From Photobacterium indicum (lineage in GTDB: Bacteria; Pseudomonadota; Gammaproteobacteria; Enterobacterales; Vibrionaceae): a stretch of 64,000 nt of DNA. A model generated the notes under the pieces. The model did no database searches and was not told where the DNA came from. It was given only the letters and a program-made list of their open reading frames with translations. A program made the translations under genes and the position numbers. Of the stretch, positions 26,122 through 35,842 are shown piece by piece. The stretch's first letter is position 1; each line of letters begins with the position of its first letter. The DNA lies in contig NZ_PYOC01000008.1 of assembly GCF_003026215.1 (NCBI RefSeq), forward strand, positions 165,587 to 229,586, in the 5' to 3' direction.

Positions 26122-26427
26122 TTATTGGATGCTGCACTCTATGCTCAGCTGATCGCAAAGCGTTTGGTAGTGTTCATCTAATGCTACTTTAACAAGCTTG
26201 GTACGTTCGTTGAGAGGAATATGATTGCTGACACGGTTTGCTGTTTGCTCGACCTTTCCTAACTCACTGCTATACCAATGATTGACGATAGATTGTATCT
26301 CTACTTTCGTCAGTGTCTTGTTGATAATAGCCGTATCAAAACTATCTAACTTATCCATTGCTGCAATTGAGTACGTTGCATAGAGCAGCAGGATAGAGAG
26401 TGGATACTTAACAACATGCTCCTTCAT
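26122..26427 (-). CDS. Small exported protein of unknown function
   Basis: A 101-residue protein with an N-terminal hydrophobic signal ('YPLSILLLYATYSIAA') and a helical mature part containing two Cys ('LCDQLSIECSIQ'), consistent with a periplasmic disulphide. The frame is open to 26565, but that extension overlaps the next small gene; ATG 26427 with GGACAA upstream is preferred. It is last in a three-gene unit behind the WYL regulator. Confidence 0.5.
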   Translation of the reverse strand: MKEHVVKYPLSILLLYATYSIAAMDKLDSFDTAIINKTLTKVEIQSIVNHWYSSELGKVEQTANRVSNHIPLNERTKLVKVALDEHYQTLCDQLSIECSIQ

Positions 26428-26464
26428 GGTTTGTCCTAATTGTCCTGAATAGGTAGATAGCGGA

Positions 26465-26677
26465 TTATTTATCGCAGTTAACATCTTTAGGCTTGGCAAT
26501 TGCCTTGATGTCTTTACCTTCAGCCTGTGCTTTCTTAATTGCGGCACGATAAGTGACACAAACACCTACGGATGTATTTACCGCGCCAGAGTCAGCAGGA
26601 ACGTTACCGCCTAATGTACCACCAGCCGATGCAGTAAAAGAGATGATGATTGCAGATAGCGTGAGTAGCTTTTTCAT
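26465..26677 (-). CDS. Small secreted protein of unknown function
   Basis: A 70-residue protein with a clear signal peptide ('KKLLTLSAIIISFTASA') and a mature peptide of about 50 residues with two Cys ('VGVCVTYRAAIKKAQAEGKD', 'PKDVNCDK'). The start overlaps the WYL regulator's stop as ATGA, so the two are translationally coupled. Unrecognised; its small size and two cysteines could suit an exported toxin-like or periplasmic binding peptide. Confidence 0.6.
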   Translation of the reverse strand: MKKLLTLSAIIISFTASAGGTLGGNVPADSGAVNTSVGVCVTYRAAIKKAQAEGKDIKAIAKPKDVNCDK

Positions 26678-27699
26678 ATTGATTCCTTAATGTGGTTTGA
26701 ATTGATTTCAGAGGAATACTCAGCCAGTTCGAATGACGTTTCTGGCTGCGTATGGGTAGAACCTTTTTGAACGTTGAATACATCTTTCCCGAAACTGTTT
26801 AACCAGCGAGTCAGACGTGATGAATCCGTGAGGGTGGCGCTGACCTGTAAGTAGTCACCTTTAATCTCGATGTGTTGATCGATGGATAAAGGTGTTTCAT
26901 AGAGGTACTGACCTGCCTGGTACGTAATGCAAAACTGAAGTCGCACACGACCAGTGTTATGTTGAGTGCCTGATGTTTCGGTATCACATAACGCCAAATT
27001 GAAATCGGCAGGGTATGTGAAAGTGAATGTAGACAGTGTTGCCTTACTGATGCGATGAAGCGCGAGTGATTGCTCGTTATGTCCTCCTTTCAAACGGCAG
27101 ATGAGAAATAAGCGAGTACCTTGTTGTACTAATCCCAAAGGCATGACGTCATGAGACGCTTGCTCACTGTGTGAATTGAGGTAGTGAAGCGTTAACCAAC
27201 GGTTGTTGAATAACGCAATACTGACATTCTCAAAGACACGCTGATTGATAAGCGGTGGTAAGAGTGGTTGTGTTTCACTGACAAGCTTTACCTTGCGTAG
27301 CCATTGCCTTTCTTTCACGTTTGAATGACTTGGGTACAACTGTTGCTTAGCGTCCAGAAACGTACTTTGAATTGCTTTGGTTAATGAAGCGGGTAATAGG
27401 TTGAGCAAGTAGGATTCAGCCAGATTAATTAAAATGGCTTCTTGTGGTCCAATTTTCAGAATGTTGTTAGAGCGGCGTGAGTAACCGTAGGGTTTATCAC
27501 GATCATCTTTATCAACATCGAAAAACTCAATGAGCAGTTCAAGGTTGCGCTGAATGGTTCTGATATCGCGTTTAATTCCTGAATCACTCAACAGTGTTTG
27601 TAGTGTTTTTGCCGTTACCTTGTGGCTTTTTGGAATTCGCTTATAGAGCTCAAGTACCAGTACGATCTTATCTGCTGTTGAGGTCTTGATGGTTTCCAT
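26674..27699 (-). CDS. WYL-domain transcriptional regulator
   Basis: A 341-residue regulator. The N-terminal winged helix (about 1-75, 'DIRTIQRNLELLIEFFDVDK') is followed by a WYL domain (about 160-260, 'NNRWLTLHYLNSHSEQ', 'MPLGLVQQGTRLFLICRLKG', 'LHRIS') and a WCX-like C-terminus. WYL proteins sense ligands, often nucleic acids or nucleotides, and commonly control defence loci and mobile islands. Start chosen at ATG 27699; an ATG at 27726 is also in frame. Confidence 0.85.
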   Translation of the reverse strand: METIKTSTADKIVLVLELYKRIPKSHKVTAKTLQTLLSDSGIKRDIRTIQRNLELLIEFFDVDKDDRDKPYGYSRRSNNILKIGPQEAILINLAESYLLNLLPASLTKAIQSTFLDAKQQLYPSHSNVKERQWLRKVKLVSETQPLLPPLINQRVFENVSIALFNNRWLTLHYLNSHSEQASHDVMPLGLVQQGTRLFLICRLKGGHNEQSLALHRISKATLSTFTFTYPADFNLALCDTETSGTQHNTGRVRLQFCITYQAGQYLYETPLSIDQHIEIKGDYLQVSATLTDSSRLTRWLNSFGKDVFNVQKGSTHTQPETSFELAEYSSEINSNHIKESI

Positions 27700-27726
27700 A
27701 TCTCTATTCCGACACATAGAAGACAT

Positions 27727-28011
27727 TCCTATCCCATAGGCAGTAATGCCGTTAGGGAGAGCGTAGGAATGTCATGGTTGTGATGGCACTGACGCCGCTA
27801 TTGGATGAGTGATGAGAAGCTGATAGCTGACAAGGTCGTATGTCCAAGTCTAAAGGCATTCAGATCTTTCACTGATCGTTGTGGCGCTATCTTATGGATA
27901 GGTGCGGCATTACTTGCCGCATGGATTGTTGGGCTTGGTAGGATGGGATACAGAGTGTTTTATCGTGGCATGTGGGGGAGGGCGAGAGTGCTTATAGTTA
28001 CCTGTTGGTGT
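27727..28011. other. Short gap upstream of WYL regulator
   Basis: No supported gene. A 92-codon plus-strand frame starting at 27805 runs into the DUF2787 gene and has no good ribosome site, so it was not accepted. The WYL promoter should lie here. Confidence 0.5.
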
Positions 28012-28458
28012 TTAGGCTTGATTGACCTTGATGACATCATAGGCAGCCATTTCAATGTAACTTCGGAAGTTGTTTTCCCATAGGGTGTAAAAATCAGATA
28101 AGCCTTTTGATTTCAAGCTTTGCCATCCGCTCCCCGTCATGAACACCATGTCATTCTCTATATCAAAATCTACATCCCGTTCAAGTTCAGGGTAGTAACT
28201 ACCGAAGAAAGCGAACTCCGTGATGTACATTATTTTCCATTCCCCAGATGCTTGTTGTTTGATTGCGATTTCAATGGGATGGGATCCACCTTGTTCAGCG
28301 TTATAACTACTGTCTTTAAAGTGCAAGGTATAGAAGTCTGCTGAATGGTCTTTGGGTTTGGATTGCTGCGTGAAGTGTTCACATAACGTGGTATTCAGTA
28401 AGGTATACAATTTCGGGGTTACAGGGAGTGGAACGGAAACGAATGAAAATTCAGACAT
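28012..28458 (-). CDS. DUF2787 family protein (copy 2)
   Basis: A 148-residue protein of the Vibrionaceae-centred DUF2787 family. It shares the core 'GSHPIEIAIK...GEWKIMYITEF' with the neighbouring copy ('GAHPVEIQLK...EKWRVIFIASF'). It follows that gene by 54 bases. Function unknown; the family occurs mostly on mobile islands with RadC-like genes. Confidence 0.75.
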   Translation of the reverse strand: MSEFSFVSVPLPVTPKLYTLLNTTLCEHFTQQSKPKDHSADFYTLHFKDSSYNAEQGGSHPIEIAIKQQASGEWKIMYITEFAFFGSYYPELERDVDFDIENDMVFMTGSGWQSLKSKGLSDFYTLWENNFRSYIEMAAYDVIKVNQA

Positions 28459-28512
28459 AGTGAAGCCTCCTGCGGCGACAAGATAAAGGAATGATTGTGT
28501 GATGGTTGAAGA

Positions 28513-28938
28513 CTATTGGATCAACGTGATGCTGATATCATCGAAGCGTCGAGATGTTAGTTGCTGACAAAACGCACTTATCCATGTGGTAAAGAGAGCT
28601 TTGACTTGGGGATGATTGAGGTTACAGCGTCCACCAGCATCGGGTTGGTAGAACCAATTATTGATGAGGTGAAAATACAGTTCTACTTCCACTGAGGAAT
28701 GTTGCTCGCTTGGGTAAGAGAAGCTGGCGATGAAAATAACTCGCCACTTTTCATTTTCCTTTTTGAGTTGTATTTCAACCGGATGAGCCCCTTGTTGATC
28801 GCGGTAGTAATTTAACGCCCGACAATTGATCACTAGCTTAGAGGTATCAATCGGTATGGAATGATTACGAAGCAGCTTTTCCAAGTTGCGGTGGAAGGCG
28901 TTGGATAACGTAATCTCACCATATTCTTGTTCGATCAT
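28513..28938 (-). CDS. DUF2787 family protein (copy 1)
   Basis: A 141-residue protein paralogous to the next gene. The ATG at 28938 overlaps the stop of the RadC-like gene as ATGA, which is better supported than the upstream in-frame ATG at 28968 inside that gene. The conserved 'DQQGAHPVEIQLKKE' segment identifies the family. Function is unknown. Confidence 0.75.
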   Translation of the reverse strand: MIEQEYGEITLSNAFHRNLEKLLRNHSIPIDTSKLVINCRALNYYRDQQGAHPVEIQLKKENEKWRVIFIASFSYPSEQHSSVEVELYFHLINNWFYQPDAGGRCNLNHPQVKALFTTWISAFCQQLTSRRFDDISITLIQ

Positions 28939-29405
28939 AGGTAGCCCCTTTCTGCAAAAGACACACAAGTCTCCCCAACGACAAAGTGATCCAGTACTCG
29001 TACATCAATTAGCGCTAAGGCATCTTTTAGCTTTTGAGTAATGCGTTTATCGGCATCCGAGGGTTCTGATATGCCTGATGGGTGATTGTGAGCGAAGATC
29101 ACCGCAGCAGCATTATGATCGAGCGTTAGCTTTATGACTTCTCTTGGATAAACAGAGGCAGCATCAATGGTGCCAAAGAAGAGCTCCTTATATTCAATAA
29201 GCCGATTCTGATTATCCAGTAATAATACCGCGAAAACTTCTCGCTCATATCCTCCCATTTTGAACTGAAGGTAGTCTTTCGTGGCTTGTGGGTTAGTAAA
29301 TACATCACCGCGTAGATAACGACTAGCAACGATCTCTGCGGCTTTATCGAGTACCTGGTCTGCGGTCATAGGGTCGACTATCGCGTATTCAACGTTACTG
29401 TGCAT
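28935..29405 (-). CDS. RadC-like JAB/MPN domain protein
   Basis: A 156-residue protein with the JAMM metalloprotease-type motif 'AHNHPSGISEPSDAD' and E in 'EYKELFFG', the hallmark of RadC-family proteins. It lacks the N-terminal helix-hairpin-helix of chromosomal RadC, as island-borne versions do. Substrate unknown; the name does not imply proven DNA repair. It is first in a three-gene unit with two DUF2787 genes. Confidence 0.87.
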   Translation of the reverse strand: MHSNVEYAIVDPMTADQVLDKAAEIVASRYLRGDVFTNPQATKDYLQFKMGGYEREVFAVLLLDNQNRLIEYKELFFGTIDAASVYPREVIKLTLDHNAAAVIFAHNHPSGISEPSDADKRITQKLKDALALIDVRVLDHFVVGETCVSFAERGYL

Positions 29406-29563
29406 AAGGCATGTTCCTTTGGTTTATTTGCGTATGTGCACAGTGGTGATATGTGTTTGAAAGTTTGTTGATTCTAGATTTTAAGGGGGAAGGGCTGGTG
29501 GAAGAGATTTAAAAATTACACATCTCGTCAATTGGATGAATGAAAACATAGAAGGAATTCATC

Positions 29564-29752
29564 ATGAGACTCATCCGATTGAAAGAAGTAATGAACATCA
29601 CAGGTTTAGGCCGTTCAAGTATTTATAAGTTTATGGACGAAGAACGATTTCCTAAGAGTGTGTCGTTGGGGGATAGGGCGGTTGCGTGGGTCGAGAGTGA
29701 AGTGGAAATGTGGATTGAAGAGCGGATAGCAGAGCGGGGGGAAGTTTGTTGA
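29564..29752 (+). CDS. AlpA-family regulator, second copy
   Basis: A 62-residue AlpA-type HTH protein ('LIRLKEVMNITGLGRSSIYK', 'SVSLGDRAVAWVESEVEMWI'), clearly related to the one at 23772. AGAAGGAATTCATC supplies a ribosome site. A second AlpA gene about 6 kb inside the island suggests either separate regulation of the RadC/DUF2787 block or a merged second element. Confidence 0.85.
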   Translation: MRLIRLKEVMNITGLGRSSIYKFMDEERFPKSVSLGDRAVAWVESEVEMWIEERIAERGEVC

Positions 29753-29868
29753 TTAAGGAATGCGAATATGCCTAATATTAGTTTGTGGAATAATGATTAT
29801 CATAAACGTGAAGTTACTTGCCACTACAACTAACTTATTAATAGTGGCAAGTTTTAAGAGGGTCGAAA

Positions 29869-30159
29869 TTAACCAAACCTTAGTATATTTAGAGCTCTAT
29901 CAGATTTTTTGTTCCAGATGGGATACTTATTTGGATAGTACCAACAATTGAACTCTTTGATAGCAGACTCCCCTAAACCGTATAGGTTGAATGGTTCTTT
30001 TGGGAAGTCTGTAATTCTCTGTGTGATCGGTTTTGATTCATCGGCCAAGTGCCTTAGTGATGTTGTGACTTTTTTAGGTGTATTCTTTGCAAGAAAGGCA
30101 TTCCCTTTCAAACATATTTGACACAGAAGTAGACACGTTAAGTCACTCCAAATAAACAT
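29869..30159 (-). pseudogene. Gene remnant, possibly nuclease-associated
   Basis: A 96-codon frame whose last 50 residues ('ESAIKEFNCWYYPNKYPIWN', 'KKSDRALNILRFG') look like a segment found in some restriction-associated proteins ('hypo...YPN.YPIwN...al..l'). The N-terminal part does not look coding. Probably the end of a truncated gene; family uncertain. The rest of the 29753-30252 gap holds nothing recognisable. Confidence 0.3.
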
Positions 30160-30252
30160 TTAGGGTTTCCGGCCTAACTCTTTTTGCCTTTCATTCTGCT
30201 CATGTAGTATGAATAAATGAAAAATTAATACATGTAAGAGGATTTCTAATGC

Positions 30253-31401
30253 TTACATAGCTCGTTTGAATAATTCAGTAATATCTTTAGGGCTAGGTTG
30301 CCTCGGGTTACCGCCTAAACATGGATCAGACATGGCTTTATCAATCCAGCCACCAATGTCATCCTCTACAATCCCCAACTCAGCAAGTCCACCTGGTATA
30401 CCAACTAACTCAGATAGATCCCTGATTTTCTTAACCGAAAGGTTAGCAGCTTCAACATCATTAAGTTTGCTTGTATTAGCCCCCATAGCCTCTGCAATGG
30501 CTCTAAAACGTTCAGGGCTTACAGCCGCATTAAATTCACACACGATCGGTAACAATATAGCATTACACACACCGTGCGGCAGATTATGGGTGGCCCCTGG
30601 TTGATGCGCCATCGCATGAACCAAACCAAGACCAGCACTGTTAAATGACATTCCCGCCAAAAACTGAGCGCACGCTAGCTTGTCCCGCGCTTCAATATCA
30701 GCGCCATCTTTGACCGCTACCGGCAACCATTTAGCAATCAGCTTAATCGCTTCAAGTGCAGTAGGCTCCGTTAAGGTATGAGCCCCTGGCGTGACATAAG
30801 ATTCAATGGCATGAGTAAGAGAGTCCATTCCTGTTGATGCCGTAATATTAGCTGGTAAACCAATCATTAAACCCGGGTCATTAACCGCAATATCAGGAAT
30901 TTGCTTCGCATCAATAATGACCATTTTTACTTTATTTTCTTCGTCAGTGATCACCGAGTTAGACGTCATTTCAGCGGCAGTACCCGCAGTGGTATTAATG
31001 GCAATAAAATACCCACCCGCGTTAACTACTTTCCCAATACCATTATAATCACAAATATCACCAGGGTTGGCGGACATGATCCTAATTGCTTTTGCACAAT
31101 CCACAGGACTTCCCCCTCCAACCGCAATAAAACAATCACAGTTATTATCCAAGTAAGCTTGATAACCCGTACGAACCAAATTGGCTGTTGGGTTAGGCGT
31201 TACTTGATTGAATACATAATACTCAATACTTTTACTCTCTAGTGCCGCAAACAGAGAATCCAACACACCAAGCTCCAGTAAATTGTTATCCGTCACAATC
31301 AACGGTCTTTTAATTGACTGCTGGGCAAGCTCTTCTATTGAATCTGCTACCGCGCCTTGCCCCATAATACTGAGCTTTGGCAGGTTTAATGAAAATGCCA
31401 T
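30253..31401 (-). CDS. fucO: Lactaldehyde reductase (L-1,2-propanediol oxidoreductase)
   Basis: A 382-residue iron-dependent alcohol dehydrogenase. NAD-binding 'AVGGGSPVDCAKAI' and metal-site residues in 'STGMDSLTHAIE', 'GLVHAMAHQPGATHNLPHG' match FucO. It reduces L-lactaldehyde from FucA to 1,2-propanediol during anaerobic fucose growth. It is last in the operon, separated from fucA by a strong hairpin, so its expression may differ. Confidence 0.93.
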   Translation of the reverse strand: MAFSLNLPKLSIMGQGAVADSIEELAQQSIKRPLIVTDNNLLELGVLDSLFAALESKSIEYYVFNQVTPNPTANLVRTGYQAYLDNNCDCFIAVGGGSPVDCAKAIRIMSANPGDICDYNGIGKVVNAGGYFIAINTTAGTAAEMTSNSVITDEENKVKMVIIDAKQIPDIAVNDPGLMIGLPANITASTGMDSLTHAIESYVTPGAHTLTEPTALEAIKLIAKWLPVAVKDGADIEARDKLACAQFLAGMSFNSAGLGLVHAMAHQPGATHNLPHGVCNAILLPIVCEFNAAVSPERFRAIAEAMGANTSKLNDVEAANLSVKKIRDLSELVGIPGGLAELGIVEDDIGGWIDKAMSDPCLGGNPRQPSPKDITELFKRAM

Positions 31402-31421
31402 GAAATATCCCTTTTAATAAA

Positions 31422-31449
31422 GCCCACATTACGCTGTCGTAATGTGGGC
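31422..31449 (-). terminator. Intra-operon hairpin between fucA and fucO
   Basis: GCCCACATTACG (31422-31433) and CGTAATGTGGGC (31438-31449) form a perfect 12-base stem with a four-base loop. On the minus strand it is followed by TTTATT, a modest U-run. It lies 9 bases past the fucA stop and may cause partial termination or protect the upstream mRNA. Confidence 0.75.
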
Positions 31450-31458
31450 ACAATACGA

Positions 31459-32106
31459 TTATTTTTCTACACGTAATCCGTAAGATTGGAATTTACCCAA
31501 TACGACATCCATTTCAGCATCATCCAGTACCGCCACATTCGGAGTTACCGCCAGCGTCTTGAGATACAGCTCAGCCAACACTTCAACTTCATGAGCTAAC
31601 CATAACGCCTTATCTAAGTTCACTTCTGCTGCGATGAGGCCATGATGCTGCAGTAAGATCGCCTTACTGGCTTTAATGCCTTTCTCAACATAATCCGCTA
31701 GCATTGAACTACCAAATGTTGCGTAAGGTACACACGGGATCACTTTCGCGCCCGATGCCGCAACCATATAATGGATTGCAGGAATTGGCTTATTCAAAAT
31801 AGACACAGCCGCACAATTAATCGCATGGTTATGAACCACGGCATTCACATCTTCACGCACTTGATAACACGTCAAGTGAAACAGCCACTCTGATGAGGGC
31901 AATTTACCGTCTTCAAATGTGCCATCACTAGATACATACACGATATGGTCTGGTGTTAATTTTTCATAAGGAATACCACTGGGTGTAATAAGCATGCCAC
32001 CATCAAAGCGAACGCTGACATTGCCTGCCGTACCTTGATTTAGACCTAGTTGAGTCATTTCAATACAAGTGTCGATGATTTGTTGAGAGATTTCGTTACG
32101 TGTCAT
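31459..32106 (-). CDS. fucA: L-fuculose-1-phosphate aldolase
   Basis: A 215-residue class II aldolase, the same length as E. coli FucA. Zinc ligands are visible in 'AVVHNHAINCAAV' and 'LLQHHGLIAAE'; substrate loop 'GTAGNVSVR' and 'TPSGIPYEKL' are present. It splits fuculose-1-phosphate into dihydroxyacetone phosphate and lactaldehyde. It begins 10 bases after fucU. Confidence 0.95.
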   Translation of the reverse strand: MTRNEISQQIIDTCIEMTQLGLNQGTAGNVSVRFDGGMLITPSGIPYEKLTPDHIVYVSSDGTFEDGKLPSSEWLFHLTCYQVREDVNAVVHNHAINCAAVSILNKPIPAIHYMVAASGAKVIPCVPYATFGSSMLADYVEKGIKASKAILLQHHGLIAAEVNLDKALWLAHEVEVLAELYLKTLAVTPNVAVLDDAEMDVVLGKFQSYGLRVEK

Positions 32107-32116
32107 GATTAACTCC

Positions 32117-32548
32117 TTAGCAGGTTGTTACACCTTTCTTTAAAATAATGTTTCCGTATTTTGCTGTCTCGCCGGTGAGCACAACTGCGTAGCAAGCTTT
32201 AACTCGCTCATAAAATGCAAAGCGCTCAACGCGTTCAATCTCTGGGCATGTCTCTATAACGCGACACATCGCTGATCTATATTTCTCTTCCACACAAGGG
32301 TCTAACTTGTCACCCTCAACCGCCGACATCATGACCAACGGTTTGTCGACATACTGATCCAACTCCAGCAAACCAAGCGTACCTTCTAATAAGGTGTCTA
32401 CCGATACACCGTCTGCTCGAATAACGTTCTTACTGAATGTGTGTGCCGGAAAGTGAGCATCAGCAAACAAGATCTCGTCGCCATGGCCCATCTCACATAA
32501 AACCGCCAATAACGTTGGTGACAATGCAGGGTGAATACCTTTAAGCAT
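32117..32548 (-). CDS. fucU: L-fucose mutarotase
   Basis: A 143-residue FucU/RbsD-family protein ('[20 protein letters not shown]', 'FADAHFPA') with the conserved catalytic-type His near residues 6 and 22. It interconverts fucose anomers for FucI. Its ATG overlaps the end of fucK by 8 bases. Confidence 0.93.
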   Translation of the reverse strand: MLKGIHPALSPTLLAVLCEMGHGDEILFADAHFPAHTFSKNVIRADGVSVDTLLEGTLGLLELDQYVDKPLVMMSAVEGDKLDPCVEEKYRSAMCRVIETCPEIERVERFAFYERVKACYAVVLTGETAKYGNIILKKGVTTC

Positions 32549-33992
32549 GGGAATACTCCTTTATCTCTTCCTTAGCGTTAAAATGAGCAGGGTAGATCGT
32601 ATTAAAGCGTGGCTTCATCGCCTGTTGTGCTTCATAAGGGCTCTCGAATTCTCCCACTCCCGCAAACGCATACATCGCAGCACCAATCACCGTGGACTCA
32701 GGCTGATCAACGATCTGAATAGGTCGATTCAAAATATCTGCACGAATTTGATTCCATAAGCGATTGCGAGAACCACCGCCAACAACCATTAAGCTGTCTT
32801 CTTTTAGCTGACAGCTGTGTGTCAACTTGTCTACGCTTTCGCATAACTGCACAGCCAAGCCTTCTAACGCCGCACGGTAAATCTCGCCACGAGTTGTTGT
32901 GATTGATAACCCCGTTAACTCACCCCCACCTTTATCCAAATCATTGATTAAAAAGTGAGGGTCAAAACGAACGCCGTTACAGCCTGGAGGCACCGATTCC
33001 GCCTCTGAAATCATTAATTCATACTTATCTGTGCAATCACTCACGTCCGCATAAAAACGATTCGCCACCCATTCCATAACCGCACTTGATAGCCATTGAA
33101 TTGCGGGATTGAATAAACCTTCTTTCGAATCAAATTCAACCGTCAACCCTTGCGATAATTCTTTTGCACTTAAGTGCGGTTTTTGTGAACGTGCCATGAG
33201 GATTTCCCATGTGCCCGAACTTAAAAACGCTTGTGATTCCTCAGCACCCGATCCAAACAACGCAAATTGTGTGTCATGACCAGCCGAAATCACTGGAGTC
33301 CCCACAGGTAACCCCGTCACCAATGCGGCGGCTTCATCTACCACACCAATCACATCACCCGCATTTACCATCGGAGCGAAATGATCAGGGGTTAACCCTA
33401 GGTACTCAAAAGCACTCTTGTTCCATCCACCATCAACCAGATCAGTCAACATAGACGTACCTGCCATGGTCCTATCAGTACTAACAACACCAGTTAGCTG
33501 TTTGGTGATCATTGACGAGATAAAAATAAACTTATCCATGCGAGCATAAATATCTTGCTCGTTGTCTTGTAACCACTTCAACTTGTACAACGTGTTAAAG
33601 CTGTAATTGCCAATACCATTTTGTTGATATAGCGCTTCACGCTTAAACTCTTGATTAACTTGACTCATTACCGGAACTGTTCGTGGACATTTCCACGAAA
33701 TAATGGGGTAAATCTGATGGCCAGCAGCATCAAAAGGGGCGCCATCAACACCAAACGTTGTCACCGAGATAGCGCTTACCGTCTGCCCATCGAGCTTGCT
33801 CATAACCTGCTTGCAGCATAGGCTTAATTTTTGCCAAATTTGTTCAAAATCCCAAGTATGAAAATCAGCTTGTTCCACGCCTTGTACTGTCTCATTACGG
33901 GTATAGTGAGAAGCAACAATGTCGCCTTTTTTGTTAATAGCGATAGCGCGCAAGTTCGTCGCACCACAATCTAAAATAATCGCCAAAGACAT
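32541..33992 (-). CDS. fucK: L-fuculokinase
   Basis: A 483-residue FGGY carbohydrate kinase. '[17 protein letters not shown]' is the phosphate 1 loop, '[14 protein letters not shown]' and '[20 protein letters not shown]' are family motifs. It phosphorylates L-fuculose at C1 with ATP. Length is close to E. coli FucK. Confidence 0.94.
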   Translation of the reverse strand: MSLAIILDCGATNLRAIAINKKGDIVASHYTRNETVQGVEQADFHTWDFEQIWQKLSLCCKQVMSKLDGQTVSAISVTTFGVDGAPFDAAGHQIYPIISWKCPRTVPVMSQVNQEFKREALYQQNGIGNYSFNTLYKLKWLQDNEQDIYARMDKFIFISSMITKQLTGVVSTDRTMAGTSMLTDLVDGGWNKSAFEYLGLTPDHFAPMVNAGDVIGVVDEAAALVTGLPVGTPVISAGHDTQFALFGSGAEESQAFLSSGTWEILMARSQKPHLSAKELSQGLTVEFDSKEGLFNPAIQWLSSAVMEWVANRFYADVSDCTDKYELMISEAESVPPGCNGVRFDPHFLINDLDKGGGELTGLSITTTRGEIYRAALEGLAVQLCESVDKLTHSCQLKEDSLMVVGGGSRNRLWNQIRADILNRPIQIVDQPESTVIGAAMYAFAGVGEFESPYEAQQAMKPRFNTIYPAHFNAKEEIKEYSHA

Positions 33993-34005
33993 AATATTCC
34001 TTATT

Positions 34006-34033
34006 CATGGGCACTCGTGATTGAGCACCCATG
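34006..34033 (-). repeat. Intercistronic hairpin between fucI and fucK
   Basis: CATGGG (34006-34011) pairs with CCCATG (34028-34033), with an inner CTC/GAG pairing separated by a small internal loop. It lies in the 74-base gap between fucI and fucK. No U-run follows, so an mRNA-stability role is more likely than termination. Confidence 0.4.
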
Positions 34034-34066
34034 TAACAATGAAAGTGATGTAGATAAACCTAATAC

Positions 34067-35815
34067 CTACTTGTATAACGCACCGAAGTTGGCACAAGCT
34101 CGATAATCTTGACCTTCAACATCTTGACCAAATGCAGACCACGTATGAGGACGGAACACTTCTTTAGCATCGACATTATGCATAGATACAGGGATACGCA
34201 GCATGGACGCTAATGTCAGTAGATCAGCTCCAATATGACCGTGTGAAATGACACAGTGATTAGCGCCCCAATTAGCCATAACCGAATACACATCTTTAAA
34301 TGCACCTTCCCCCGTTAGCTTTGGTACAAACCATGTTGTAGGCCATGTTGGGTTAGTACGGTCATTCAACGTAGCATGCACATCTTCCGGCAAATCAATG
34401 GAGAAACCTTCTGCGATCTGCAGTACTGGTCCTACTCCCTTAATCAAGTTAATACGGTGCATAGTGAATGGCATTGAGCCGTGAGTCAGGAAGTTAGACG
34501 AGAAACCACCGCCTCGGAAGTATTCAATAATCGCTGGTGGCCAAATGGTCTTATCCAGACAGTTAACTGCATCTTCTGTTGTCATGTCCCAATGGGGCTT
34601 AATCACTGGGTTACCATTCTCATCTCGAGCTTCACCCGAACCATCAAGTGCCGCAGAGCCAGAATTAACCAGATGAATAAAACCCGATTCAGGTTTGAAA
34701 TTACTAACGCGTTCGACAGACTCTTGTGACCAATAAGTACGTACATCACAGAAGACTTGTGCTTTACCCGTTAACATCTTGCCGAACAGCATGTTTATAC
34801 CGTTTAAACTGTCATTTTCGGTCGCAATCGCCATTGGTTCGCGAATGCCATTCCAATCAAAAGACGAATTCAAGATAGCTTCACTAAAGTCGCCGTTTGG
34901 AAGATGATCAGTCCAGTGACGCTGACCTTGGAAGCCACCAACAATTGCGTTATGGCCTAATGACTCTTCACCAAAGCCAAGTGCCGCAAGCTTTGGGTTA
35001 CCTTTCATTAAATCGCGCATGATCATTGTCATCTTAACAACCGTCGCCCAATCTTCTTCTTTGCGTTCAGTAGAGAGAGGCTCGCCGTTTAAATCATTTC
35101 CTTCGACGCAATTCTCTTTCGTCCATGCCAACGCTAATTCAAATTCTTCTTTGTCATATACCTCACGATCTAGGCGGCGTTTAATTTCTGTCATATCGAC
35201 ATATTCATTACGCATCCCTAAATATTCTTGGAAGAATGAAGGATCAATAACTGAACCCGCGATGCCCATAGAAACAGAACCCATCGATAGGTAAGATTTT
35301 CCGCGTATCGAAGCAACTGTCAAACCAGCCCGACAGAAACGTAACAACTTAGCTTGTACATCAGCAGGAATAGTAGTGTCGTCAGCGTCTTGTACTTCTT
35401 CACCATAGACAGAGAAAGCTGGAAGACCTAGTTGCGAGTGACCCGCCATAGCCGCCGCTAAATACACCGCTCCTGGTCGTTCAGTACCATTGAAGCCCCA
35501 AATAGCTTTTGGCATATGCGGATCCATGTCGATCGTCTCAGTACCGTAGCACCAACAAGGCGTCACTGTGATTGTCAGACCAACCCCTTCACGTCTGAAC
35601 TTCTCACCGCATGCCGCTGCTTCAGCCACACCACCGATGGTTGAATCAGCCACAACACACTCGACAGCTTCACCGCTAGGGTGACGAATATTCTGCTCAA
35701 TGAACTTGACCAAATTATTTGCCATGTTCATGGTTTGCGCTTCTAGCGACTCACGAACACCCATTTGACGACCATCAATAGTAGGGCGGATACCGACTTT
35801 AACTAAGTTGTTCAT
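34067..35815 (-). CDS. fucI: L-fucose isomerase
   Basis: A 582-residue FucI, close to the E. coli enzyme (about 591). The N-terminus '[19 protein letters not shown]' and the metal-site region '[20 protein letters not shown]' are characteristic. It isomerises L-fucose to L-fuculose with Mn2+. It follows fucP by 27 bases. Confidence 0.96.
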   Translation of the reverse strand: MNNLVKVGIRPTIDGRQMGVRESLEAQTMNMANNLVKFIEQNIRHPSGEAVECVVADSTIGGVAEAAACGEKFRREGVGLTITVTPCWCYGTETIDMDPHMPKAIWGFNGTERPGAVYLAAAMAGHSQLGLPAFSVYGEEVQDADDTTIPADVQAKLLRFCRAGLTVASIRGKSYLSMGSVSMGIAGSVIDPSFFQEYLGMRNEYVDMTEIKRRLDREVYDKEEFELALAWTKENCVEGNDLNGEPLSTERKEEDWATVVKMTMIMRDLMKGNPKLAALGFGEESLGHNAIVGGFQGQRHWTDHLPNGDFSEAILNSSFDWNGIREPMAIATENDSLNGINMLFGKMLTGKAQVFCDVRTYWSQESVERVSNFKPESGFIHLVNSGSAALDGSGEARDENGNPVIKPHWDMTTEDAVNCLDKTIWPPAIIEYFRGGGFSSNFLTHGSMPFTMHRINLIKGVGPVLQIAEGFSIDLPEDVHATLNDRTNPTWPTTWFVPKLTGEGAFKDVYSVMANWGANHCVISHGHIGADLLTLASMLRIPVSMHNVDAKEVFRPHTWSAFGQDVEGQDYRACANFGALYK

Positions 35816-35842
35816 AATAATTACTCTTGAAAAGGAATGAGA

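Noticed and set aside
27805..28083. 92-codon plus-strand frame upstream of the DUF2787 genes
   Set aside because: It runs 72 bases into a supported gene on the other strand, has no good ribosome site and no recognisable domain.
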